A stretch of 24,220 nt of DNA from assembly GCA_964631125.1 (NCBI GenBank), contig CAZVYN010000066.1:1-24220 (forward strand), given 5' to 3'. Positions 1 through 6,919 of this stretch are shown here, one piece after another. Source of the DNA: CAZVYN01 sp964631125 (GTDB taxonomy: Bacteria; Eisenbacteria; RBG-16-71-46; CAIMUX01). The notes beneath the pieces are model-generated. The model saw nothing but the letters and a program-made list of their open reading frames with translations. It did no database searches and was not told where the DNA came from. The first letter of the stretch is position 1, and each line of letters starts with the position of its first letter. Both the position numbers and the translations under genes were made by a program.

Positions 1-707
1 GCGAAGCCGATGAAGCAGGGCCCGGCGAAATCGCGCGGGACGAACAGCAAGATGATGAGCATCAGCAGCAGCTCGACCGCGATGAGCAGCATTCCGATGC
101 TCATGCCGGCTCGCAGCGGGATCGAATAGACCGAGAACGGCTTGCCGGTCAGGCTGGCGAAAGCGGTGCGGGAGTTCGCCAGCGTGTTGATCCGGATCCC
201 GAACCAGGCCACTCCGTAGCTGCCGGCGATTCCCACCAGGCTGAAGAGCAGGATCGCGGCGACCTTGATCGGCTCGAAGTGCCGGAGGAACCCGAAGTAG
301 TAGATCATGATCGCGCCGATGAAGAGCTCGAGCAGCAGGAGGAACCGCCCCTGCGTGATCAGGTAGGTCTTGCAGGTCTCGTAGATCAGCTCTGAGATCT
401 CCGCCATCGAACGGTGGACCGGGAGCGCCTTGACCTGGTTGTAGATGACCAACCCGAAGACCAGCCCCAAGACGCAGACGATCAGCCCGAAGGACAGGAG
501 CGTCTGGCCGGTGATGCCGCCAAAGGTGACGGCGGAGAAATCGGGGAGGACGAGATCGGCCTCGCTGGCGAACGCGAGGCCGGGATTCAGGAGGCCGAGG
601 ACAAGTGTTGCCAGCGCCAGGAACAACGCCGGGGCGGCCAGGGCGATGCCTGCGCGGGAGGTTCGCCGGTTCGCCAGGTGGACCGACGAACGAAACTTCG
701 AGAACAT
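1..707 (-). CDS. hppA: membrane-bound (Na+/H+-translocating) pyrophosphatase, N-terminal part, runs off the left edge
   Basis: Ion-pumping inner-membrane pyrophosphatase, which couples PPi hydrolysis to Na+ or H+ export. The visible 235 residues read from ATG 705-707, preceded by a good Shine-Dalgarno (GGAGG, 5 nt upstream). A long hydrophobic leader is followed by segments very characteristic of the family: the loop after the first helices (ALPVHRSMAEISELIYETCK), then GSYGVAWFGIRINTLANSR, TAFASLTGKP, and GMSIGMLLIAVELLLMLIIL ending in DFAGPCFIGF. These match the HppA N-terminal third. The pyrophosphate-binding loops and the residue deciding K+ dependence lie outside the window, so ion specificity cannot be told. 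Family assignment is from recognised motifs, not an alignment. It is transcribed away from perR, so the 708-925 gap holds both promoters. Confidence 0.92.
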   Translation of the reverse strand, partial: MFSKFRSSVHLANRRTSRAGIALAAPALFLALATLVLGLLNPGLAFASEADLVLPDFSAVTFGGITGQTLLSFGLIVCVLGLVFGLVIYNQVKALPVHRSMAEISELIYETCKTYLITQGRFLLLLELFIGAIMIYYFGFLRHFEPIKVAAILLFSLVGIAGSYGVAWFGIRINTLANSRTAFASLTGKPFSVYSIPLRAGMSIGMLLIAVELLLMLIILLFVPRDFAGPCFIGF

Positions 708-906
708 TCAGCCTCCGTGGAAGTTGGATCGCACATGCGACCGTCGGTTGGGTTGTAAAGCCGCGCCATTCTAGCCAAGCCCTAGGGTTGTGGAACTTAG
801 ATTTGAGCTACCCCCGGAGGCTCGTCGGGTCCCCCGTCCTTCACGGCACGCCCCGGCGGCAGCTCACTTCTTCTTTCCACGAAGATTTGGTTGACGTGGT
901 CGAAGG

Positions 907-921
907 TTAGACTGAGTCTAA
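907..921 (+). promoter_or_regulatory. PerR/Fur-type operator (perfect 7-1-7 inverted repeat)
   Basis: TTAGACTGAGTCTAA is a perfect 7-1-7 palindrome. It has the geometry of the Per/Fur box (TTATAATnATTATAA) and matches it at five of seven positions in each arm. It ends 4 nt before the perR ATG, where a ribosome-binding site would normally be, and no clear Shine-Dalgarno is visible. Binding here would block transcription initiation or early elongation of the regulator's own gene, so autorepression is the natural inference. Such AT-flanked symmetry is rare in this GC-rich DNA. Confidence 0.8.
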
Positions 922-925
922 TGTC

Positions 926-1321
926 ATGTCGATCGACGTGGTTCAACTGCTCGGAGAGAGAGGGATCCAGCCCTCGGCCCAACGGGTCGCGGTCGGGAAG
1001 TATGTCCTCTCGACCGAGGAGCACCCGTCGGCCGACCAGGTTTGGCAGCGCGTCCGCGAGGACTTCCCCATGATCTCGCGGGCGACGGTCTACAACACGC
1101 TCAACCTCTTCGTGGACAAGGGACTTGTCCAGCAGTTGGTGTTGGCCGAGGGGCGGATCGTGTTCGATCCCAAGGTCGCCCCCCACCATCACTTCGTCGA
1201 CGAGGAGGATGGGTCGATCCATGACGTTCCCTGGCAGTCGCTGGAGGTCCACGGGACCGAGAGCCTCCCAGGTTTCCAGGTCAGCCAGTACCAAGTCGTG
1301 ATGCGAGGCCGACGGCGCTAG
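926..1321 (+). CDS. perR: PerR-like Fur-family peroxide-responsive repressor, cysteine-free
   Basis: 131-residue Fur-family repressor. The winged helix occupies about residues 5-80 (recognition helix around SRATVYNTL, 51-59) and the dimerisation/metal domain 80-125. The regulatory metal ligands of PerR are all present by position: H33 (HPSAD), D81 (FDP), H87/H89 (PHHH) and D100 (HD). The Asp at the last position is the PerR-type residue. The protein contains no cysteine at all, so the structural Cys4 zinc site of classical Fur/PerR is missing, as in Irr-like and some other Fur-family branches. ATG 926 is the only start after the in-frame stop at 908. The operator at 907-921 abuts the start, and katG follows 175 nt downstream on the same strand, which fits peroxide sensing. 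An Irr-like iron or heme response remains possible. Confidence 0.87.
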   Translation: MSIDVVQLLGERGIQPSAQRVAVGKYVLSTEEHPSADQVWQRVREDFPMISRATVYNTLNLFVDKGLVQQLVLAEGRIVFDPKVAPHHHFVDEEDGSIHDVPWQSLEVHGTESLPGFQVSQYQVVMRGRRR

Positions 1322-1496
1322 TCGCGCGGCGTGCACCGAGCGGCGCTCGCAGCTCACCTCGACCCAACTCCCATTCGCATGCGGCGACGGTCGTGAGACC
1401 GCAGAGACGTAGAACCATCCTCTTCATCGATCCATCGACTCCACGTCGACTCAAACGGGCGTAAGTTTGCGCCGAGCCTCTGAAGGGAGAGAACAG

Positions 1497-3740
1497 ATGT
1501 CAGACGAAGCCAAGTGCCCGTTCCATGAGACTGCCGGCGGCGGCACGTCGAACCGCGACTGGTGGCCGAACCAGTTGAAGCTCGAACTCCTACACCAGCA
1601 TTCGTCCAAGTCCAATCCGATGGGCGAGGACTTCGACTACGCCAAGGAGTTCGCGAGCCTCGACCTGGCTGCGGTGAAGAAGGATCTCGCGGCGCTCATG
1701 ACCGACTCACAGGACTGGTGGCCCGCGGACTTCGGACACTACGGCGGTTTGTTCATCCGCTTGGCTTGGCACAGCGCCGGCACCTACCGAACCGGTGACG
1801 GTCGCGGCGGCGGTGGTCGCGGTCAGCAACGCTTCGCTCCGCTCAACAGTTGGCCGGACAACGTCAGCCTCGACAAGGCGCGTCGGCTCCTCTGGCCGAT
1901 CAAACAGAAGTACGGGCGGAAGATCTCCTGGGCCGACCTCATGATCCTCTCGGGCAACGTCGCGCTCGATTCGATGGGATTCAAGACGTTCGGCTTCGCC
2001 GGCGGGCGCCCCGACACCTGGGAACCGGACCACGACGTCTATTGGGGCCGGGAGCAGAAGTGGCTGGCGGGCGACGTGCGCTACGCCCACGGCTCCGAGG
2101 GCGTCGAGAAGGCGGGCGCAGTCCTCGTGTCCGATGACGACGCGGATGGAAAGATGCACGGGCGCGACCTGGAGAACCCGCTCGCCGCGGTTCAGATGGG
2201 CCTGATCTACGTCAACCCCGAGGGTCCGGACGGCAACCCCGATCCGGTGGCGGCGGGGCGCGACATCCGCGAGACCTTCGCTCGCATGGCGATGAACGAC
2301 GAGGAGACGGTGGCGCTCATCGCCGGCGGCCATACCTTCGGCAAGACCCACGGCGCCGGACCTGCGTCGCATGTGGGAGTGGAGCCTGAGGCGGCCGGCA
2401 TCGAGGAGCAGGGCTTCGGCTGGAAGAGCAGCCTCGGCAGCGGCGTGGGCGCAGACACCATCACCAGTGGCCTGGAGGTCACCTGGTCCACCACGCCGAC
2501 GAAGTGGAGCAATAGCTTCTTCCAGACCCTGTTCGGCTACGAGTGGGAACTCACGAAGAGCCCGGCGGGCGCGCAACAGTGGACTCCGAAGAACGGCGCC
2601 GGCGCCGGCACCGTGCCGCATGCGCACGATGCTTCGAAGCGCATCTCGCCTTCCATGCTCACCACGGACCTCGCCCTGCGCTTCGATCCGGCGTACGAGA
2701 AGATCTCGCGGCGCTTCTTCGAGAATCCGGATCAGTTCGCCGACGCGTTCGCCCGGGCGTGGTTCAAGCTGACGCACCGCGACATGGGTCCGCGCGCGCG
2801 CTATCTCGGGCCGGATGTGCCGAAGGAAGAGTTCCTCTGGCAGGACCCCATCCCCGCGGTGAATCACACGCTGATCGATGCGCAGGACATCGCTGCGCTG
2901 AAGGGCAAGATCCTCGCCTCTGGTCTGTCCGTCTCCCAGTTGGTTTCCACCGCTTGGGCGTCGGCGTCCACCTTCCGCGGCTCCGACAAGCGCGGCGGGG
3001 CGAACGGCGCTCGTATCCGTCTCGCACCGCAGAAGGCCTGGGCCGTCAACCAGCCGGGCCAGCTCGAGAAAGTTCTGAAGTCCCTCGGGAACATCCAGGG
3101 TGAGTTCAACGGCGCGGCTTCCGGCGGCAAGAAGGTCTCTCTGGCCGACCTGATCGTTCTGGCCGGTTGCGCAGGCGTCGAGCAGGCCGCGAAGACGGCC
3201 GGTCACGCCGTGACCGTTCCCTTCAAGCCGGGACGCATGGACACCTCGCTGGAGCAGACCGACACGGAGTCGTTCGCCGCGCTCGAACCGATCGCCGACG
3301 GCTTCCGCAACTACCTCGAGGGCAAGTACACCGTCTCGGCCGAGGAGCTGCTGATCGACAAGGCGCAGTTGCTGACACTGACCGCTCCGGAGATGACTGT
3401 TCTGATCGGCGGCATGCGTGTCTTGAACACCAATGCCGATCAGTCGCAGCACGGGGTCTTCACCACGCAACCTGGCGTCCTGACCAACGACTTCTTCGTG
3501 AACCTGCTCGAGATGGGAACGGAGTGGAAGACGAAGGGGGACGCGTTCGAGGGACGCGACCGCAAGACCGGCAAGGTCAAGTGGACCGCGACTCGCGTCG
3601 ACTTGGTCTTCGGTTCGAACTCCCAGCTCCGGGCGCTGGCCGAAGTTTATGCAAGCTCGGACGCACGAGCGGAGTTCGTCGAGGACTTCGTGGCGGCCTG
3701 GACCAAGGTGATGAACCTCGATCGCTTCGATCGCGCGTGA
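1497..3740 (+). CDS. katG: bifunctional catalase-peroxidase
   Basis: 747-residue heme catalase-peroxidase that removes H2O2. The N-terminal domain has the distal Arg88-Trp91-His92 triad (RLAWHSAGTYR), the Trp91-Tyr238-Met264 adduct residues (LIYVNPEGP; FARMAMNDEE) and proximal His279 (GGHTFGKTHG). The C-terminal half is the usual heme-free duplicate (STAWASASTFRGSDKRGGAN). Compared with M. tuberculosis KatG there is an extra loop of about 25 residues (about 196-222, AHGSEG...DGKMHG), a variation seen in many KatGs. I chose ATG 1497 because AAGGGAG lies 7 nt upstream; a TTG 30 nt earlier in frame has no such site. The gene follows perR by 175 nt without an operator of its own that I can see, so read-through from the perR promoter or a separate promoter is possible. 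The protein looks intact. Confidence 0.98.
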   Translation: MSDEAKCPFHETAGGGTSNRDWWPNQLKLELLHQHSSKSNPMGEDFDYAKEFASLDLAAVKKDLAALMTDSQDWWPADFGHYGGLFIRLAWHSAGTYRTGDGRGGGGRGQQRFAPLNSWPDNVSLDKARRLLWPIKQKYGRKISWADLMILSGNVALDSMGFKTFGFAGGRPDTWEPDHDVYWGREQKWLAGDVRYAHGSEGVEKAGAVLVSDDDADGKMHGRDLENPLAAVQMGLIYVNPEGPDGNPDPVAAGRDIRETFARMAMNDEETVALIAGGHTFGKTHGAGPASHVGVEPEAAGIEEQGFGWKSSLGSGVGADTITSGLEVTWSTTPTKWSNSFFQTLFGYEWELTKSPAGAQQWTPKNGAGAGTVPHAHDASKRISPSMLTTDLALRFDPAYEKISRRFFENPDQFADAFARAWFKLTHRDMGPRARYLGPDVPKEEFLWQDPIPAVNHTLIDAQDIAALKGKILASGLSVSQLVSTAWASASTFRGSDKRGGANGARIRLAPQKAWAVNQPGQLEKVLKSLGNIQGEFNGAASGGKKVSLADLIVLAGCAGVEQAAKTAGHAVTVPFKPGRMDTSLEQTDTESFAALEPIADGFRNYLEGKYTVSAEELLIDKAQLLTLTAPEMTVLIGGMRVLNTNADQSQHGVFTTQPGVLTNDFFVNLLEMGTEWKTKGDAFEGRDRKTGKVKWTATRVDLVFGSNSQLRALAEVYASSDARAEFVEDFVAAWTKVMNLDRFDRA

Positions 3741-3820
3741 TCCCGGCGGGCAGGGCCTGACAACACTCGGCGGGGAATGGAACATGCTCTTGTGACCGAC
3801 ACATCCGCCGCCGGGATTTT
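3741..3820 (+). terminator. possible katG terminator (long-loop inverted repeat then TTTT)
   Basis: Directly after the katG stop, TCCCGGCGG (3741-3749) pairs exactly with CCGCCGGGA (3808-3816) and is followed by TTTT. The 58-nt loop also contains CGGCGG (3768-3773), which could pair with 3805-3810 as an alternative. The long loop makes this a weak candidate. Confidence 0.3.
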
Positions 3821-3879
3821 GTCTCACGAGCTAGCGCCGAGCTTGCGTCGACCGGGCGGTTGACCGATCGTCCGCGCCC

Positions 3880-4440
3880 ATGACGACACGGACGCCGACC
3901 TCGATCGACACTGCGAACACTGCGGACACGCGAGCGCGGCGGACTCTCGGTCCGCTGCGGATTGCCATCCTCGGAATCATCGGACTCGGGATCGTCGGCC
4001 TGGCGACGGAGCTGGGGCTGCTCGAGCACTACGAAGAAGCTTGGCAGACGGCGCCTTTGATCCTGCTCGGCGCGGCGACGATCGCGATCGTCGTCCATCT
4101 GGCGTGGGATCGCGGCGCGAGAAGTCTTCTGGCGCTGCGCATCGTGGGCGCGCTGGTCACGATGGCGGGGCCGATCGGGCTCTTCCTGCACTACCGCGCC
4201 AACACGGAGTTCGAGCAGGAACTCTCCCCCGACCTGAAGGGGTTCGAGCTGTTCTGGGAGGCGATCCACGGGGTCTCGCCGCCCTCGTTGGCGCCAGGCG
4301 CGATGATGCAGTTGGGACTGTTGATGCTGGCGTATACGCTGCGACACCCATGGGCGCGGTCGACGGGCCGGGATGCGGTGGGATCGAGCGCTGCGGCGAG
4401 CGCGTCGAGCGCGACGGCAACCACAGGAGGACACGAGTGA
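3880..4440 (+). CDS. hypothetical four-helix integral membrane protein
   Basis: 186 residues with no family I recognise. After a Thr/Asp/Arg-rich cytoplasmic N-terminus (1-25) there are four hydrophobic segments at about 26-48, 58-77, 83-105 and 141-157. A polar stretch, NTEFEQELSPDLKGFELFWE, lies between helices three and four, and the C-terminal tail is Ala/Ser-rich. It contains no catalytic motif, heme motif or cysteine. ATG 3880 lacks an obvious Shine-Dalgarno, but codon use is coding-like throughout. Its stop overlaps the next gene's GTG start (GTGA at 4437-4440), so the two are almost certainly translationally coupled, and the membrane protein may serve as partner or anchor for the secreted HhH protein. 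Confidence 0.8.
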   Translation: MTTRTPTSIDTANTADTRARRTLGPLRIAILGIIGLGIVGLATELGLLEHYEEAWQTAPLILLGAATIAIVVHLAWDRGARSLLALRIVGALVTMAGPIGLFLHYRANTEFEQELSPDLKGFELFWEAIHGVSPPSLAPGAMMQLGLLMLAYTLRHPWARSTGRDAVGSSAAASASSATATTGGHE

Positions 4441-5165
4441 AGAGTCTGATGAGGTCGACGGGGATGCACTGGGCGCGCGAGTTCGTGATCCTCGGCGCGA
4501 TGATCGGCGCGGCTTGGTCCGCCTCGTCCGCGCAGACGCCAGCGCAGACGCCAGCGCAGACGCCAGCGCAGACGCAAGCACACGGCGTCGCGTCGCTGCC
4601 GCTCCTCGATCCCAACATCGCGGCGCGCCAGGAACTGTTGGCCGTTCCCCACTTCAACGAGTCGCTCATGACGAGCCTGGTCGAGCGTCGGCCGTTCCTC
4701 AGGACCTTCGACCTGCATCAGTTCCTCGACGCGAGCTTCGACAGCACGCAGCTCGCAACGGTCTACCAGCATCTCTTCCTTCCGATCGATCTCAACTCGG
4801 CCACCTCGGTCGAGATCCTGCTCGTGCCCGGAGTCGGTCCGAAGATGAAGCACGAGTTCGAGGAGTACCGGCCGTACAAGTCGATGGCGCAGTTCCGCAA
4901 GGAGATCGGCAAGTACGTCGACACAGGTGAAGTGGCGCGGCTGGCGCGCTATGTCTTCGTGCCGATCGAACTGAATACCGCGACCGACGAGGAGATCCTC
5001 GCGATCCCTGGGATCGGCAAGAAGATGCTGCACGAGTTCAAGGAGTACCGCCCGTACGTCAGCCTCGCGCAGTTCCGCAAGGAGATCGGCAAGTACGTCG
5101 ACGAGAAGGAGCTCGCGCGGCTGGAGCGGTATGTGCGGTTGGACGGCGCGGCGAACAAGGAGTAG
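4437..5165 (+). CDS. secreted helix-hairpin-helix (ComEA-like) triple-repeat protein
   Basis: 242 residues from GTG 4437, with GGAGGA 4-9 nt upstream. A signal peptide (about 1-32, ending SASSAQ) is followed by an AQTP tetrapeptide repeat (33-48). Three 60-residue units then follow at 57-116, 117-176 and 177-236. Units two and three are clear helix-hairpin-helix modules with LNxAT..EIL.xPGxGxKM hairpins, followed by EEYRPY...AQFRKEIGKYVD. Unit one keeps the length and register (LDPNIAARQELLAVP) but has lost the Gly hairpin. HhH modules of this type bind DNA backbone, as in ComEA uptake proteins, or serve as protein-interaction modules. Periplasmic DNA binding is plausible but not shown, since no other competence gene is present. 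It is coupled to the upstream membrane protein and convergent with the next operon. Confidence 0.85.
   Translation: MKSLMRSTGMHWAREFVILGAMIGAAWSASSAQTPAQTPAQTPAQTQAHGVASLPLLDPNIAARQELLAVPHFNESLMTSLVERRPFLRTFDLHQFLDASFDSTQLATVYQHLFLPIDLNSATSVEILLVPGVGPKMKHEFEEYRPYKSMAQFRKEIGKYVDTGEVARLARYVFVPIELNTATDEEILAIPGIGKKMLHEFKEYRPYVSLAQFRKEIGKYVDEKELARLERYVRLDGAANKE
4530..4577 (+). repeat. 12-bp tandem repeat x4 (GCGCAGACGCCA) after a signal peptide
   Basis: Three exact copies of GCGCAGACGCCA and a fourth with one change (GCGCAGACGCAA). They encode AQTP AQTP AQTP AQTQ directly after the predicted signal-peptidase site of the HhH protein. The unit length keeps the frame, so copy-number change would only lengthen or shorten a linker. 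Confidence 0.95.
4605..5144 (+). repeat. three tandem 180-bp units within the HhH gene
   Basis: The coding units 4605-4784, 4785-4964 and 4965-5144 are each exactly 60 codons. The last two are recent relatives: the 36 bases at 4887-4922 recur unchanged at 5067-5102, offset by 180. The first unit is diverged to protein-level similarity only. Confidence 0.88.
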
Positions 5166-5188
5166 GCGAGCGGACGCGGCGGATCCGG

Positions 5189-5206
5189 ACTCGTTTCAAA
5201 ACGAGT
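5189..5206. terminator. bidirectional terminator-like hairpin between convergent genes
   Basis: ACTCGTTTCAAAACGAGT is a perfect 8-bp stem with a 2-nt loop, in the 67-bp gap between the convergent HhH gene and the IPT/cytochrome gene. Its arms are AT-richer than the surroundings and place T-rich bases on both strands, so it could stop transcription from either side. Confidence 0.6.
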
Positions 5207-5232
5207 TCGCGCGCGGACGTCGGCGAGAGCCG

Positions 5233-6213
5233 CTAGTTGTCCCGCATCCCCTGATCGATCCAGTCCTGGAGAACGAGGATCTGCTCGGAGGGCGCCGCGC
5301 CGGCGCCGTCGGGCATGCGCGGGATGCCGTCGGCGGGACCGCGCAGCACGCGCACGATGAGGCTCTGAGCGCCGCGGCGCGGTATCGCGGCGGGACCGTG
5401 GTCACCCCCCTGCAAGATCTCGGCAGGGGTGATGACGGAGAAGTTGCCGAGGCCGCCGGGGTTGATGTGACACCCCTCGCACCCCTGGGTTCGTAGGATC
5501 GAACGCACGTTGGTGCTGAAGCGAATCACGTTCGCGGCGACGTCGAACGCGATCGCGTTGGAGCGCCGAGCGCCGTCGCCGATCGCGACGTCTCCCGCCA
5601 CGGCCCCTACCGGCACGAGCACACGGAGTGCGTCGTTGGTCCAGGCGACCACGACGGCCGCGACCTCTCCCTCGTCTCCCGCGTCATCCGCGCGGAAGTA
5701 GACCCTGCGTACTCCGGGCGCTTCCCCGAAACCGAAGCCCGTGATCGAGACGGTGTCGCCGATCACGGTCCGGGTCGGAACGATTTCGCTCAATTCAGGC
5801 AGGGCCGGCAATGATCCGATGACACGAAACGGAAAGCGATTGCTGATGGCGGTCGCGGTCCGCACTTCGAGGGACGCGGAGGCGGCGCTGTCCGAGAGGA
5901 TCGCCTCGATGAGCGAGTCGGCCCAGGTGGACACAGGCAGCAGCTCTCGGCCGAGGAAGACCGAGCCCGGTTCGATGCCGAAGTCGCGACCGACGACTTG
6001 GATGGTGTCGCCGACCGCAGCGCTGTCGGGTACGACCGCTTCGACGAGCGGCTCGGCCGCCGGGGCCTGTCGTTCCAGAGGGTCGCCGAGATCTGCGCAG
6101 CCGAAGAGAACGAAGGCGGCGAGCCCGGCGAGCCCGGAGAGAACGGCCGGGACGGAACTGACCGCCGACCCGCGCGCTCGCTCGAACCGCGAGCGAGAGT
6201 GACCTCCCCCCAT
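5233..6213 (-). CDS. lipoprotein with two IPT/TIG Ig-like domains and a C-terminal monoheme cytochrome c motif
   Basis: 326 residues. An Arg-rich N-terminus and a hydrophobic stretch end in a lipobox (LFGC, Cys39), so this is probably a lipid-anchored periplasmic or outer-membrane protein. Two IPT/TIG-like beta-sandwiches follow (about 55-131 and 138-225; pattern VxPxxxxxGDTxxxxGxxFG in each). The C-terminal 100 residues hold a heme c site, CEGCH (245-249), with Met300 (RMPDG) as likely sixth ligand and a final helix LQDWIDQGM. This resembles the short cytochrome-c modules common in FCB and planctomycete proteins. The ATG touches the preceding gene's TAG, with GGAGG about 10 nt upstream, so it is the last gene of a three-gene operon. 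A redox or electron-transfer role at the envelope is inferred. The substrate is unknown. Confidence 0.85.
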   Translation of the reverse strand: MGGGHSRSRFERARGSAVSSVPAVLSGLAGLAAFVLFGCADLGDPLERQAPAAEPLVEAVVPDSAAVGDTIQVVGRDFGIEPGSVFLGRELLPVSTWADSLIEAILSDSAASASLEVRTATAISNRFPFRVIGSLPALPELSEIVPTRTVIGDTVSITGFGFGEAPGVRRVYFRADDAGDEGEVAAVVVAWTNDALRVLVPVGAVAGDVAIGDGARRSNAIAFDVAANVIRFSTNVRSILRTQGCEGCHINPGGLGNFSVITPAEILQGGDHGPAAIPRRGAQSLIVRVLRGPADGIPRMPDGAGAAPSEQILVLQDWIDQGMRDN

Positions 6214-6888
6214 CTACTTCGCCTCCGCCACCGGCGCAGCCACTGCGGTGAAGGTGACCGTCTGCTTCTCGTCCAACTTCACGAAGAGCATCTTGGGGCG
6301 CGGGATGTCGTGATCCGCGAGGAAGACGACGAACGTCGTCGCGAAATGGACGCGGTTCGTCTCGGCGTCCCACTTCACTTCGACCGGAGTCGTGAGCGGC
6401 TTCTTCACGCCGTGGCACTCGAACTCGCCCGCGATCTGCAGCGTGACCGCTTGGCCGGACTCGAGCCGCGCTGGGTGCTCCCCGATCAACTTCGCGCCGC
6501 GGAAGATCGCGCGGGGGAAGCGATCGGTGTGTAGATGGTTCTCGCGCATGTGTTGATTGCGGAGATCGATCCCGGTGTCGAGCTTCAACAGATCGACCGA
6601 GACTTCGACGGACACCGAGTCAGCCAGCGCCGCCGGATCGAGCGTGATCTGGCCGGAGATAGCGCTGGTCCGTCCGGTGAAGCTCTCCATCGGCGCTTTC
6701 GACTCGAAGACGACGAGAGTCCCCTCCGATCCCGGCGTGATCGTGAAAGTCGCGGCGTTGGCGGCGCCGGGCCACACGCCGGAGAGGGCGTAGGAGAGCG
6801 CGCCGGAGAGCGCGCCGGAGAAACAGAGCCCCGCGAGCACGAAGGCGGCGGCCGTTGCGTTCTCACGATGCTCGACGCGTCGGGTCAT
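6214..6888 (-). CDS. YceI-family periplasmic lipocalin-like protein
   Basis: 224 residues. A signal peptide (1-46, cut near GAANA-ATFTI) is followed by a YceI beta-barrel: FTITPGSEGTLVVFESKAPMESFTGRT, then the diagnostic VDLLKLDTGIDLRNQHMRENHLHTDRFP region (about 102-128), and ending with the repeated-strand portion FECHGVKKPLTTPVEV. YceI proteins bind isoprenoid or other amphiphilic lipids in the periplasm and often sit beside cytochromes. The start has GGAGG five nt upstream of ATG 6888. It is the middle gene of the operon, 31 nt after the barrel protein and directly abutting the IPT/cytochrome gene. The signal peptide is unusually long because of a tetrapeptide repeat (SGAL SGAL SYAL). A quinone or polyisoprenoid carrier role is inference. 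Confidence 0.93.
   Translation of the reverse strand: MTRRVEHRENATAAAFVLAGLCFSGALSGALSYALSGVWPGAANAATFTITPGSEGTLVVFESKAPMESFTGRTSAISGQITLDPAALADSVSVEVSVDLLKLDTGIDLRNQHMRENHLHTDRFPRAIFRGAKLIGEHPARLESGQAVTLQIAGEFECHGVKKPLTTPVEVKWDAETNRVHFATTFVVFLADHDIPRPKMLFVKLDEKQTVTFTAVAAPVAEAK
6781..6816 (-). repeat. 12-bp tandem repeat x3 in the YceI signal peptide
   Basis: Consecutive units GGAGAGGGCGTA, GGAGAGCGCGCC and GGAGAGCGCGCC (written on the + strand), followed by a further partial unit. They encode the SGAL/SYAL repeats in the hydrophobic core of the signal peptide, in frame. Confidence 0.88.
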
Positions 6889-6919
6889 GGTTCCTCCGGT
6901 GTCGGAACGAGAAGCAGGC

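Noticed and set aside
1322..1496. Search for a second PerR box before katG
   Set aside because: No 7-1-7 TTA...TAA symmetry found; only weak GC-rich partial inverted repeats.
1707..3827. Long open frame antisense to katG
   Set aside because: Arg/His/Gly-rich translation without any domain; it exists because third positions of katG are almost always G or C. katG itself is unmistakable.
4530..4577. Tandem array considered as a CRISPR or origin iteron
   Set aside because: 12-bp units without spacers, fully in frame inside a coding sequence. There are no cas genes or replication genes nearby.
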